From Parasponia andersonii (Eukaryota > Streptophyta > Magnoliopsida > Rosales > Cannabaceae): a DNA stretch of 64,000 nt. How positions within the stretch are numbered: the stretch's first letter is position 1; each line of letters begins with the position of its first letter. The stretch covers positions 617,131 to 681,130 of the forward strand of contig JXTB01000088.1 of the NCBI GenBank assembly GCA_002914805.1. Reading direction: 5' to 3'. Of this stretch, positions 11,701 to 24,079 are shown in pieces. Below the pieces are notes generated by a model that had not been told where the DNA came from, made no database searches, and saw only the letters and a list, made by a program, of their open reading frames with translations. A program made the position numbers and the translations under genes.

Positions 11701-12914
11701 AATATCAAGGACTGAATGGACAAAAACTACCACATATCTAAATCTAGATAGAATTGTGTCTTCCCAAATAAAAGGATTATTCAAAGATATAATGAAAAAT
11801 AAAACTAAAACTCCCCACTGAAGATAAAGATCCAAAAGATCTCTCTCTCTCTAGAAGATTAGAAGAAGAAGAAAAACAATTTGGCTAGTTAGAAGAAAAG
11901 AAAAGGAGAGAGGAGGAAAAGAAGGATGTAACATTTTTTTCAACAGCATAATTTTAAATCGTTGAGATAAAATATAAATGTAAGGTTTTTGTAAAATTTG
12001 TTGGTGTTTTTCTTCCTAATATTGCTCTTACATTATGTAATGTGTCACAAAGAGAATATTCAGAATGATTTTAATGCCCTTTTTTGTTTTACTTAAAAAA
12101 AAAATCTTACAAAATAACCTTATACCTATAGTGTCATACTGTCTAGGAACTAACCTATGCCCCAAACAAATTGTCATGAAACCATCGTAGTGTTTTAAAC
12201 ACCTAAAAAACTCTTTATGGACGATTCTATAAATCCACAAATTACATATCTTATATATTAGACAATGCAGTTTTAATAGGTCGTTTGGTATAAAGAGTTG
12301 AGAGTTTTTATATTAATGGAAAAGTTAAGAATAATAATGTTATTATCTGAGAATCTAAACTATTGTGTTTCATTGCATACTAAAATTTTGTACATGATTA
12401 CTAGGAATATTAGAAAATTAGGTTTCATCGTATACGAGACGATATTGATCTTTCGTATCTCTATTATATACGAAAACTTGTATTACTTTGCGGGCCATCG
12501 TTTGACTTACTTTCCCTCCTCTTCCCCCATCCTTTTTTTTTTTTTTTTTTAATTTGACCTGCTTTCGTTTTTTGAAAAAAGAAAATCATGTTGATTTTAA
12601 AATTCTTTATACATTTGTCCGAAAAAAACTTGTTTATATAGGTGTAAAATACGTATTTGTTTGCTTTCCTTACAAAGAATACGTTTTCTTTTTTAAGGCC
12701 ACGCAGTATTATTTGGCTTCCCTTCTTTTTTTAAAAAAAATAAAAATGAAAAACTCACACTATTTACAAATATGTATCGTTTTGCCTGCATTGTTGCATC
12801 TTCAATCTCTTCGATCTTCTTCTTCTTCTTCCTCCATTTTTTTTGTTTTTTTGGTTTACTTTGCTTCTATCAGTTCGATCTGTTGTGGAGTTCTAAAAGT
12901 TTGAAGCACGACAA
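8780..12914. other. intergenic, AT-rich, no gene seen
   Basis: About 4 kb contains only short open frames with no recognisable product. Small features are a direct repeat near 9175-9225 (ATATAATTAGTGGT twice), A/T homopolymers, and a run of purine-rich sequence at 11850-11930. Part of it (10860-11440) looks like an old dispersed repeat and is listed separately. Confidence 0.6.
10860..11440. repeat. possible degenerate dispersed repeat
   Basis: Several variants of a GTTAACCTG / GACCTGTTTAA / AACAGGTCG motif occur on both strands in this AT-rich stretch. Similar wording occurs in widely dispersed non-coding repeats of plant genomes. No clear ends or target duplications were found, and the class is unknown. 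Confidence 0.3.
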
Positions 12915-14395
12915 TTTCCTCGACGCTACATCTAAATCATATGATTCCCTTTTTCGGAAAAGCCTAGTTGGAGTGAAGGATTTGGTGGCAAAATGAGCGT
13001 GCAAATTAGTGGGAATTGGGAAGTCGGTTAACATTTCGTGTGATCCTTGGGTTCCCAGACACCACAACATGTGGCCTAAGCCCACGAATTAGTCCGGAAC
13101 CGGGCTTTGCTTGGGTAAGTGGTTTCATCCTACCAAGACAGATATGGAACATCCAGAAGATGCGCCTCACCTTCTCTGATGATGATGATGTTCACCATAT
13201 ACTCCAAATTCCACTATCTTGACGGGTTGAAAATGATACATGGGGTTGCATGGGTACTGGAAACTCTAAATTTTCGGTTAAATCGGCCTACGTACTTGAC
13301 CAAAAGAATAGGCTCACAGTGGACACAACTCAAAGGAACAGGTTTAAAAAATTCCGGCACTTCAAATTACAGGAACAACAACAAAAGCTAGTGTAGTGAT
13401 CATTGGTACGTGATACACTACGACCAGCTCGTGAGACCTTGGGTAAACGTTTTGAAATTGACAACATGCTCTGTCCTCTCTGTAACTCGGCAATGGAATC
13501 AGCTGTGCATCTTCTTATGTACTGCCAACATATAAAACCATTGTGGTTCATGTCCACATGGACTCTGCGCACTGACAATACCCGTTCTGAGAGCTCCGCT
13601 GACTTTTTCCGCTTCATTGTGGCAGATCGTCATGGGAAGGGAACAGGTCCAAAGCTGCTTCTCTATGCCTCAGTACTCCTGGAGACTATTTGGAGATACA
13701 TGCAGGAACCAGCTTATTTTTGAAGCTAGACCATTTGATACCATGAAAACTCACAGATTGGTCATGGAAAATTTTAAGGTAGACAGTAAAGCCTTCTTTG
13801 AATCAACCACATCAGACGACCAGTGCAAAAGTTGGCTTCCCCTTCGACATGGTTGGATGAATTCAGATGTGTGTATCGAGGAAACTTATGCCTTCGTGGC
13901 TATCCTGTCCCGAAATGAAAGAGGAGAGGCGATCTTTGCTTGTACCGAGCGAGTCAACTTCGTGGAACCTGCTGTGATGGAAGCGGCAGGCCTATTGAGG
14001 AGCATCAGAGAGTTGCAATTAATCGACATCTCAACTGGGGTGGTGTTGGAAAGCGACTCTGCAATCACTCATGAAGCCAAGCTGAATGATAGAGAAGACA
14101 TCAATTGGGATTTGAGCCGAATTCTGGGTGACTGTAAGTGCTTGCTTCAGCAAGTGCAATTCTGGGAATTCTCCTTGGTTCCAAGAGAGGCTAATTCTAG
14201 TGCCCATAATTTCGCTCACTGGTGTGAAGCTGTTAATTATGTAGGGTTTTTAGACCCTCTCTCTTTACCATCTACTATTACTTGCCATGACTCTATGTAT
14301 AGCCCGTTTGTTCTTGCTCGGCCCCCTGTTGTACTCTTTTCTCCTTTCTGCTTTAATGAAGTCTAACATTGCATCAAAAAAAAAATGATAAACAA
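12915..14395 (+). mobile_element. 3' part of a LINE: zinc-binding and RNase H regions, degenerate
   Basis: Broken reading frames give the C-terminal part of a plant L1-type LINE polyprotein. About 12930-13200 corresponds to the region just after reverse transcriptase, with KSLVGVKDLVAK, IGKSVNI and DPWVP. At 13200-13330 is the FSVKSAY region. At 13403-13700 is the reverse-transcriptase zinc-binding domain, with LCPLCNSAMESAVHLLMYC. At 13730-14250 is a RNase H-like region (RVT_3 type), with LESDSA and VPREANSSAHNFAHW. The frame shifts at least twice, stop codons interrupt the first part, and the catalytic half of the polyprotein is absent. It is therefore a 5'-truncated dead copy. An A-rich run at 14375-14400 may be its poly(A) tail. 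Confidence 0.8.
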
Positions 14396-14830
14396 ATAAA
14401 AAAATGGCTTCCCTCGGAAAGAGGATGTGTGAAGTTAAATGTTGATGCTGCAGTAGATTCGCTAACAGGATTGATGGGAATAGGAGCTGTGATTCGGGAT
14501 TTCAATGGAAACATCTGTGTTGCTCTAGCTACTAAACTTCGGGGCCACTTCACCACTCACGTTGCTGAATGCCTAGCAATTCGAGAGGGACCACATTTTG
14601 CAATCCAACATGGCTTTATGGTCTTAGTTGTAGAAAGCGACCCTAAGAATGGAGTTTTATCTACTCAAACTCATAAGACTTTTTCTATGAAATTTCCAAT
14701 AATCTCTGGCATTTTAGTCAATTTGTAAGTGTTGGGTAATATTGTTTGCAGATTTATTCCTAGACTGGGGAACATGTTGCTCATAACCTAGCTAAGTTTG
14801 GTTTATCTTCTAGTATGAGTTCAGTTTGAA
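14396..14830 (+). pseudogene. second RNase H-like (RVT_3) fragment from a LINE-type polyprotein
   Basis: Immediately after the A-rich run, a new frame (14369-14728) gives a second RNase H region: WLPSERGCVKLNVDAAVDS, then IGAVIRDFNGNI, then VAECLAIREG and VVESDPKNG. A frameshift follows near 14760, after which the family's C-terminal block continues as HVAHNLAKFGLSSS, ending near 14830. The first domain's N-terminal strand has diverged, whereas this copy keeps the usual KLNVDAA start. The order is domain, A-tract, domain. This suggests two separate insertions, or one LINE copy landing beside an older one. Confidence 0.7.
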
Positions 14831-15608
14831 TATATGAAGCACCTCCGTGTGTTTCTTACTTCATACTTCTCATTAATAATAGAACTCGTTTTTCCATTTT
14901 TGAAAAAAAACATAAACAAAAGCTCATTATCATGGTCTCATACAGTCACACTACATGACCAATACCTGAACAAACTAAGCAAAGCTCTTTTCTCAAGCAA
15001 TCATTTGATTGAAATATATTGCTAATCAATTTGTTTTTAACATTTAAATATATCGCTTTACATCAAACATCATCTAACAAATTAATAAAAGAAATGCCAA
15101 TTATAACATAATGGTGCCATGTTTCCAATTCCAATGTTTGACCCAGAACTCTTTGATTTCTCTAAGATGTTTGAAACCCAAAATTTTATGGTAGGTATTA
15201 GGTTTACCACCTTCTCTGCTTGTTTGTTTTCTGGTTCTCTTTTGCCTTCTAAAATGGCCCTGCCCTAACATGGTAGCTTTCTATGTCAAAACTTGTAATG
15301 GCCTAGAAGCCCTTCAACTTAACACTTGCAATGTCAAAAGCTATAGTTGCTCCCTTTTTGGGCTCTGTTTGTTCACGAGGAAAATAAACCATCTAAATCG
15401 TCACTCTGTTCTGATATACTGAAAAGAACCATGTTATTCCAATGGATTATCTTTAGCCCCAAGCTTAGAGGAACTGCATCTTGGATTTAGCTTCTATGTT
15501 GTACACTAATTAGACCAATAATTAGACTATGATCGTAAACCCAACTAGCTTATGTTCTTGTTTCCTATCCTAACTAGATGTGCAAAAGAATTCAAAAAAT
15601 TTGAATAG
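14831..15608. other. intergenic, no gene seen
   Basis: AT-rich single-copy-looking sequence between the LINE remains and the SINE. There are no frames with a recognisable product and no clear repeats. Confidence 0.5.
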
Positions 15609-15621
15609 AAATAAATACTAA

Positions 15622-15917
15622 TCCACCGACTGCGGTAGTTCAATTGGTTAGAGACTTTAGCCAGATAGAAATCACGGGTTTGAACCTGGGGGAGATTAGG
15701 GATTTTCCGGAGAAGTTTGCCCTTACTTAATTTCACGTAGTGCCTGCGAGTGGTGTGCAATGGGTGTGCTTACATTGCACACCCCATAATATTATGATGG
15801 GGAAAGGACCCTTCCCGTTAGTGGGTTTGGAGCTGCCAAGGCCACGTCCTGGTAGAAGGTTAGCTACCTCTAGTCTCCTCCTCCCCCTCCACAATTTTAT
15901 TACGCTAAAAAAAAAAA
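15622..15917 (+). mobile_element. tRNA-derived SINE
   Basis: The left end carries an RNA polymerase III internal promoter: an A-box-like TAGTTCAATTGGTTAGAG at 15636-15653 and a B-box-like GGGTTTGAACC at about 15676-15686. These are spaced as in a tRNA, but the rest does not fold as a complete tRNA. About 220 bp of non-tRNA body follows and ends in an A-run at 15907-15917. Possible imperfect target duplications are AATAAATACTAA (15610-15621) and AATAAACACTAA (15949-15960), with some A-rich sequence between the tail and the second copy. The family was not identified. Confidence 0.7.
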
Positions 15918-15960
15918 TTAAATCCTACTTTATTACCAAAAATAAATAAATAAACACTAA

Positions 15961-16874
15961 ATCAATAATATGGTATAGCCAAAAAGTAAGTTATGGAAGT
16001 CTAAGAATCTGTTTAGCACAGCCTTAAAAAATCTTTTAAGGCTCAACAGATCTATTAGGAGTGTCTGAATAGATTTCTAAAAAATTTTCTTTTATTCAAA
16101 AGATGTTTTTAAAGAAGCACAGATCTAACATGTTTTTAGAAAGATATTTTGATATTTTTACTTCAAGAAAAAAAAAACTATTCCAACTAGTCCCTAAATG
16201 ACATTGAAAAGCACACGATATCCGATCTTTTTCTCCTAGTCCTCCGTTTTTCTGGGAAATCTAATCTATAAACACAAACAATTTCCTGGAAAATCTAATC
16301 TATATATTTAACATTGATTATTACTTTCCACCAATCAAAAAGACAATCAATGACAAATCAACTAATATAAAATAACAAATGGAATTATAAGGTGTATCTT
16401 AAAAATCGATCAACTTTTTTTTTTTCCCGAAAAATGACAACTTTACAAACAACTAATTTAATGGACCTATATACCAAGGCATATTAGGTAACAACATATT
16501 ACATTAATAAGTAAAATGCATATGCTCTCAAAAAATTTTCTTCAACTGGGAAAAAGCATTGTTTCGTCAATTCATAACGCGAAATTGCTTAAACCAGAGA
16601 GTTTACTTTAGTACGGTATACAATAGAATTTTGCAGGTTCCAGGAATCTTGAGCTTAATTAATCTCTTCAAAGGAGTACTTCAGATTTCCCTTGGTTCTC
16701 AACCTCAGAAATCAAGTTAGAATTGTTCTGTCTCCAAAAATGAGAAAACCCATATTGAATGCTTAGATACCAATTGACATAAAGCACATGCACAAGTTAA
16801 TTTACTTGGTTAATTTCATCCTCCAGGAAAATTAATTCTCAAATTCTTTGTTCTACAGGTTATGCTTTGTTCAG

Positions 16875-16941
<67 letters not shown>

Positions 16942-17769
16942 TCACCATATGTGTATAAATATAGGCAGCCTGTTAGGGACTTCTTTTGTCTTTTGTTCAT
17001 TTTCTCCAGAAAATAAAAGAGAAATACAAATTAGACGAGAAAGACTCACCGATCATTGAAGAGGAGCAAGATTTCACTGTGGCTGCTTGTAGATTTGATG
17101 GAAGCACAATGATTGTTCGACAGGATACGTCAATATGACGCAGACGATGAAGCAGCAATACGAGTGACAATGTTTATAGGGAAAAGGGCATTTCAAATTT
17201 ATTGGAGATTGTTCAAAATGACCGGGAATACAAAACCACCCTCTTAGGTGGGTTTCTCATTAACCCGGCATACGGGAAAGTTAAGGGCCTCGTAATTCAT
17301 TTTGATGACTATAAATATTCGAGAACTTGTACCAAACATGGAACTGAAAAGACTTCCACTCCCAGGCTAACATTCCCCCAATACCAAATCGCCCCCAACG
17401 GCCAAAAAGTTGGCCGATTTGGATATATGATCCTATATTTTCATGCGGGATCCCAAGCAAACCAAACATACGACCACTGAGAACACTAATCATATGATAG
17501 GCCACACATAATTTATGGCTGTATGATTAAGGCTTTAAGATGCTTATCACGAGTGGTGATGAAAAAGCTCAGTTCTAGAACCCGGGCAGCATGCATTAGT
17601 ATGACCCAGAGAGAGATTAAACTATTAGGCTGATAATATTGCGAAAAAACATTGACTGAACATTTTGGTTACAACTGCGAAACAAGGAAGATTAAAGCTT
17701 CAAACTGAGGTTCTAATGAATAGTACCAACTACAGATACACTGAAACTTTACAAAACAAGAAATATCTG
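15961..17769. other. intergenic and NOT2 3' flank, no gene seen
   Basis: AT-rich sequence holding a (TA)n tract (16877-16939). At 17040-17480 is a more complex stretch where short frames overlap on both strands (17202-17480 +, 17281-17505 -). Neither frame resembles a known protein. The last few hundred bases before 17770 should be the 3' UTR of NOT2. Confidence 0.5.
16877..16939. repeat. (TA)n microsatellite
   Basis: A perfect run of about 31 TA units, likely to vary in length between individuals. Confidence 0.95.
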
Positions 17770-20563
17770 TTAATGTTGAGGTAGAACGGGTCTCTTTTCC
17801 AACATATCATAATAAAGCACGAAATTATCCTGTAAACAAAACTTAAATGTTAGATCAAATGGACTATCCAAAGCACAAACCGAAATACAGCAAACAAACG
17901 CATTTGGCTAGTAGAGAGATAAATGCGCAAAAAAAAAAAAGAGGAAAGAAGTAGGATGCAAAGGCTGGAACAAGATTCGGATTCCAAACCTTACGGACTG
18001 TTTCAAATGTATTTGGATCAAAAGAGTGATAGGATCCTCTCTCATAGGTGTTCGTTTTGACAAGCGGCTCCATGTTGGGGACTCTGATAAACCATGAGCG
18101 TTGCTCCTTGTGATAAAACCAGCCTCTGTGATAACTGCAACCAAAGGGCATCAAGGCAGTTGGTAAAAACTCTCCTACCTTAATTTCATCAGTCATTTAA
18201 TTTAAAAAACACAGAATATGCATTTAAAAAAAACAAAATAAAAAGTGCTTACAGTTCATTGGCAGCATATAACTGTGCTTCATCTTTGGGCATGCTGCAA
18301 AGTAGAGTAACAAAAAGTGTTTTAACATCTTAGAAGAGTCTATAAATAGAGAAAGAGAGGTTCTAAAAAGAGCGCACCTGTAGAATATATAGAATAAAGT
18401 TTCGACAGTAAACTTTGAAAAGTACCCTTGCTGCACTCACCATTACGAAAATCAGCAAGACGTGAGTCTTAAGTGAAAAATCACTGAATGAACTATAAAT
18501 ATCATGGTTAAGGAAACGGCTCACACACATGTAATGCAGGTGGCTGTTTAGCATAGTAACATTGCGGTACGTTGAATTCTGGATCACCCTTAGCTGGCTC
18601 ATCCGACCAAGGAGAACCAAAAGTCTTGTGAAGATTATCCGCTGAATTCAAATTCAATCCAAGTGTTGTCAGATCAATTCCAAGAGCAAGGGATGTCAGA
18701 TCAGGATCACTCATCCTTATCACACTCAACAAACCAAGCAAACCATATCGGTCTGGTGCCGACTGTGCTGCCTGCATGGATTTCAATCCCTGATCCTTAA
18801 ATGATGGGTTAATAGCTGACATTTGTTGGAGGCGAAACTGGGACTGGTTCTGATGTTGATACTGCTGGATAAGCTGGTCATAAGATCCCATGCCAGAAAC
18901 AGTGCTTGGGGAGTTCAGAGGCCTTAGTCCAATCCCAGGAGTTCCGCTAGTCTAAACCATATAAAACACATAAATAGGTCACATTAAATAATAACAAGAA
19001 AAAGAAGAAAGATTTTGCACTTAAATCTTCCTAACTGAATATTGCAGCATATCAACATATTGACCTTTCATCAAACAAGTCCACTGAGCTTTCATAATTT
19101 TTATCGAATTAGAAGTTCAACACCAAATATAATCTCTTTCCATTGTCTTTTCACATCCATTTCCATTTGTTAAAAAAGAGAGAAGAAAGATCGAAACTGT
19201 AATAACTAACATCAGTCCCTTGTTACTTTTGAAGACCATCTAATCACATTTAGACTGAAATGTCTGCAAAACCAAATTGACACACCTGAGAATGATAGGT
19301 TGAATGTGAAGACGGAAACATATCAGAGCCATGTAAATGCAGAAGATCCTGATTGTTTCCAGGTGTGAAGGAGACACCACTACTACTAACTGATGGAGCA
19401 TGCTGCTGTTGCTGCTGAGGACGATGAGATGAAAATGTTCCCCCAAGGTTGAATCCAGCAGACCTCCCCATCTGTGAATTAAAACACGAAAGCGTAAGGG
19501 AAAACCACCTTATCCCACATCAAGCACAGTAATTAAAAAGGGGGAGATTAAAAGGACTTCTCCATTTAAGACGCACAGAGAAATGCTGAGACTGCATCAT
19601 TGACATTGTGTTGTCGTGAAGTTGTTCTTTCTGGTGCATATCCATTGGATAATCAGCATTACCACCTGTGAAAGATTAATAACAAGCTGAATAAATGATG
19701 ATGATGTTTACCAAATCTTAACATCTATATAAATGAAATAATAAAATCTGCACATTTACAAACACAATACTAGCGAGCTGACAATCACATGCATACAGGA
19801 AACCAATCGTACATTAGCATACTAGCATACACTAAGAAACTACACAAAATCTTATACATACCAGACTATTTATGAGGCACACAATGCATTAATGACAACC
19901 AATGCAAAATAAAACCCTACCAGGGATTAGAACCAAATCCTCTAGAATTTGCAAACATGTTTCAAAATGCCAGCAACTAAAACTGCAATGAGCTACAGAA
20001 CAAATTCTGTACACTTAAAGGGAAGAAATAAAAACTCAATCGAATAAGAGTAAGATCATAATGCCCGATATACAAAAACCTAATCCCAAAAGATGTAATA
20101 ACACTAGAACTACAGATTTTAACTTCATGCTCCAGATACGTATCTTAATTCTTCCTGTGAGATCCAAGGATCCAAGAAAACGTTACACAACCTCAACATT
20201 ATCCCTAGAAGTTAACAAACAATAAAAATTAAATAAGTACAATCCACATCTCTAAACTTATATCAACAATATATCTTAGAATCTCCAGTAAGATCACTAT
20301 TTCTACTCTAGCTTTGGCAGCATGATGTTCAGGCACTATTTGGAAGCCCTAAAATGCTACAGTACAAAGAAGAACAACCTAAGCTAATATATGTTATGAG
20401 AGAGAGAGATAGAGAGGTCACTCTTCTTTTGTTTCTTGTCGCTCTCTTCATGAGGACAGCTTCCTCTATTTTTCTTTTAACCTTTTTGTTTTATACTTTT
20501 CTAATAACAATAAAAGTTTCCATTTCTTACTACAAACACAGAGAGAGAGAGAGAAAGACAGAG

Positions 20564-20610
<47 letters not shown>

Positions 20611-23600
20611 ATGAGAGATGAAGGGAGATGGGTGACGGGACAGCATACATGCATCATACATAAAACATAGACCTTAACACTGTCTACTTTTAAATACTAG
20701 AAAATAAGAATAACTCCACACACTACAGGTAATGGAATTAAATTACAGTCATAATTATAGCAGAAATCTATATATGATGGAGAACTGGTGCCAGTTCCAC
20801 TTAGCATAAAAACACATCATATATATGTAAGACATGGACAAACAATTGTCTCACCCTTAAATCCTGGTAAAGCAGGGAAATCTTCATTTTGGATGCTGAA
20901 CTCTTGATTTTGTTGAACAATAGGACTGACACCAATACCTTGTTTCCGTAGTGAACCTGCAATTTTTGCTCAATAGTAACTTACCAATAGCAGGAGAAAC
21001 ATCAGCATGATGTGGATAAAGTAAAGATTAAACTTACCAAGTTGCCCTTGAGGTCCTCCTGCAGAACTAGGACGACTCGTTAACTGGGGAAAATCATTTA
21101 TGTCAAAAGGTGAACTGTCATTCGAATTGACATCATTCAACATCCCCATCGAGCTTAAATTATTGACTTGAACATGGCTTTGCGAAAGTGGACCTCCAGC
21201 AGTTGGATAAGAATTTCCTAGCATGGACATCACCTGTGGAGATCCTGAACCCAGAAAATGTCATCTACCCAACAAAAGATAGCTCATCTAGCAGACAGTA
21301 AAGATCACTCAGAAATTGGAAAAATAAAAAATATATTACAAGAATCAGCCTATATTTGCATGCAGCATTCGATAGATAAACACCAGAACAAGCAAAGTGA
21401 ACACATAATTCACAGTCGTCACTAGCAACATGAGCGCCAAATATGGATCCCGAACTATGACTAGGGAATGGAGTAGACAGGTTTACTATTGGATAGACAT
21501 TAAAATGTAGGCTGAATGCTATTAATATACAACAAAACTATATTGTCAACAAGGAATAGAATGAGGTACAAAACCAGCAACTTGAATGAAAAAAAAAAAA
21601 AGAAAAAATCCATAGAATGCCTTCCAAGATTAATATAGTTTCCTTGTATGATCCTTGGGTCCATCAGAAAAAGGCCAAATAGGAATTAGTCAAAATTAGT
21701 ATTTTATTATACTCATTTTTACATTTTCATATAACTACAAAACAGAATCCATTCTTAGGCATAGAAAATGCATTTCGTCATGCTAAAGCTATTGTTAACT
21801 ACATGCCTTTTAAATAACAACCTTTCATTGTTGAACTGTCACAACAAAATCATTGCAAAATAGGAATTACTCACACCGACACTTAAATGCTCATCCTCAT
21901 AATAAGATTTCTTTCTAATCTGCTCAATTTTATTTATTCACAAAGTAAAAGTCATTCCAATGCCTATAGATAGAAACAATTTTTAAAAAAAATGCCAACT
22001 AAAAACACTAACAAATTGCCACATCCTTCACATAAAACTTCATGGCATCCTATCATTCACTTGCAAAACTTTTATTTATCACTAAACAAATACAAAAAAC
22101 GAAAGAAATGTTGAGGAGAAAAAAAAAAGAAAAAGATAACCAACTTCTCGCTAAACTGCAACAAAGTAAAGGTAAAACAACCACCTGATACATAGGGACA
22201 GACTGATGAATTGAGCCAATTAAATAAATCCATGTTGACATTTGGAAACAAATAAATCAATAAGCAGGTTGAATGGAAACGAAGCATCATTACCATTAAA
22301 AGCATAGTCAATCACAAGAAATACTAGTAAATATAAACAGATTAGTTAGCCAATTTTACAAAATATGATCCAACACCCAATAGTTTTGACCCTTGCTCAT
22401 ACTTTCAACCTAGTTGTAAAAAGAGAAGAAATACAAAAGAGAAATCATATGAAACTCAAATATCAAAATGTTATAAGCCATCAGTTGACAAACAGATCCT
22501 GTAAGTGTAGGGACAAAATGGTCTTACAAAACTACAAACCAATTAAATTTCAGTGATCTGCAGTATTATTTTCAAGAGATAATCAAATAACATTCTATAG
22601 CAAGTGCTACTAGGATGAGACATGTCACATGACACTCTAGTACAAATATGACCACAGTTCAAGGCAATATACCTTGAGGAAGCACACCACTCATCAATCT
22701 ATTTTGCCCTTGAACACTTAAACTTCCAGATCCACTATTTGCGCCTAAATTAAGTCGAGAAGCAAGACCAGGAACCGATAACCCTCCACCGGAGCTAATA
22801 CTTCTCCCAATGTTGCCCCCACCAACCATGTTACCCAACGAACTTGTAATGCGAGGTCCTGCATTTCCTAAAATTGGGGACACACCCAATCCTGGAACAG
22901 CATTCCGATTACCAATTGCAGCAGAGGTTGGGATAATCCCAGGAGGAATAGAACCACCAACTCCGTTTGTGCTACTACTGAATCCAGGGTTTCCTACAAC
23001 ACTTATACCTCCTCTATTTGAGACCCCTGAGTGACCATGTGAGCTTCCATGTGATAACTGGAGAAGAAAAATGGAGAAATGCACTGAGGTACTTGTTCAA
23101 AGGCACAGTGAAGGGGAGCAATAAAGACCGATTGTCAATGCTAATATTAATAATAAAGGAGCATTTATAATATATAACATGCTAAATGAGTACCTGGGAG
23201 AGCGCGACCGGAAGATTATTTGACGCAAATCGTCCACTAGAAAGGCTTCCAGTAGGTTGTTGAACACCACCAGAAGGAATGTTATTCATTGTTGAGTTTC
23301 TTGATGTTAGCGTACCTGGCATATTAGGAACATTAAAGCTACCATGGATGTTATGAAGCCCCTGCATACTTCCTGCCAAAAGAACCATGAACTTCAGAAA
23401 TTTTGAAGAGTACACAACTTCGAACTCAAGGAGTTTATACCCACCAGTGTGATGAAAAACAGGAGATCCAGCACCAGCCTGACCCGAGAAAGATGAAGTG
23501 AAAGATCGACCCGTGCTATCTGGAAGATTTGATGCTGATCCGTTCAAAGAGGACTGAGAACAGAGGCTCATCACATTTCTCTATAGATAGATATGAATAT

Positions 23601-24079
23601 AGGAAATCCTATAAATGCATGTGACCAGTCATCAACATGTAATGCATTTTATTCTTACAATGACATGCTTGAAATACAAAACCAGCTTATGCAAAGCAGA
23701 TATGTGTTGCATAATGCCACACATCCGATAACCGAGTCATCATTCTCGATTATTGACATTAAGCACGAGATTATTTATAAAAACAATTCAATGGACTAGC
23801 AACGAATTGTTTAAATAAAATTAATATAGCACAACTTCAGTAGGAAAAAAAAAATAATAACAAAGTACATTTTTACGCGCTGAATAAATCCTACTTCAGG
23901 GGGGAAAAGAAATCAAAGCACTTCAGTTTACTGATACTCTTTTTTGATAGATTTCATACATTAAAGATGGTAGTCAATTTTCCATGACATGTCTATAGCA
24001 AAAAAATGGCCATGATGCTAATCTTGTTATATCAAATAAAAATATAGACAAGGAATATTACATTTAGTAAACCCGACAT
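17770..24079 (-). CDS. NOT2: CCR4-NOT complex subunit NOT2 (VIP2-type), 13 coding exons
   Basis: NOT2 is a core subunit of the CCR4-NOT deadenylase and transcription regulator; in Arabidopsis NOT2/VIP2 proteins also aid microRNA production. Exons, by eye in gene order: 24079-24062, 23553-23445, 23372-23194, 23057-22673, 21244-21038, 20956-20855, 19665-19577, 19471-19286, 18951-18529, 18430-18378, 18294-18253, 18134-17990, 17829-17770. All introns are GT-AG, phases join cleanly, and the total is 1998 nt or 665 residues plus stop. The protein starts MSGLLNSSLNGSASNLPDS, as in other plants. It has long Ser/Gly/Asn-rich low-complexity regions (to about residue 490) and a Gln run in exon 8. It ends with the conserved NOT2/3/5 domain (about 490-665), including YGLLGLLSVIRMSDPDLTSL, FYIFYSMPKDEAQLYAANEL and the final KRPVLPQH. 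No truncation or frameshift was seen. The identity is firm; borders rest on frame and family memory. Confidence 0.93.
20540..20608. repeat. (GA)n microsatellite in NOT2 intron
   Basis: An imperfect and then pure GA run in the large intron between the exons ending at 20855 and starting at 19665. Confidence 0.9.

Noticed and set aside
15628-15700. A possible tRNA gene
   Set aside because: Only the A-box and B-box regions fit. The acceptor stem does not close, and the unit continues into a SINE body with an A-tail.
17202-17505. Overlapping frames on both strands, near a TATAAATA at about 17310
   Set aside because: Neither product is recognisable, and no splice or neighbouring exon supports a gene. 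It could be gene-edge sequence, but the evidence is too thin.
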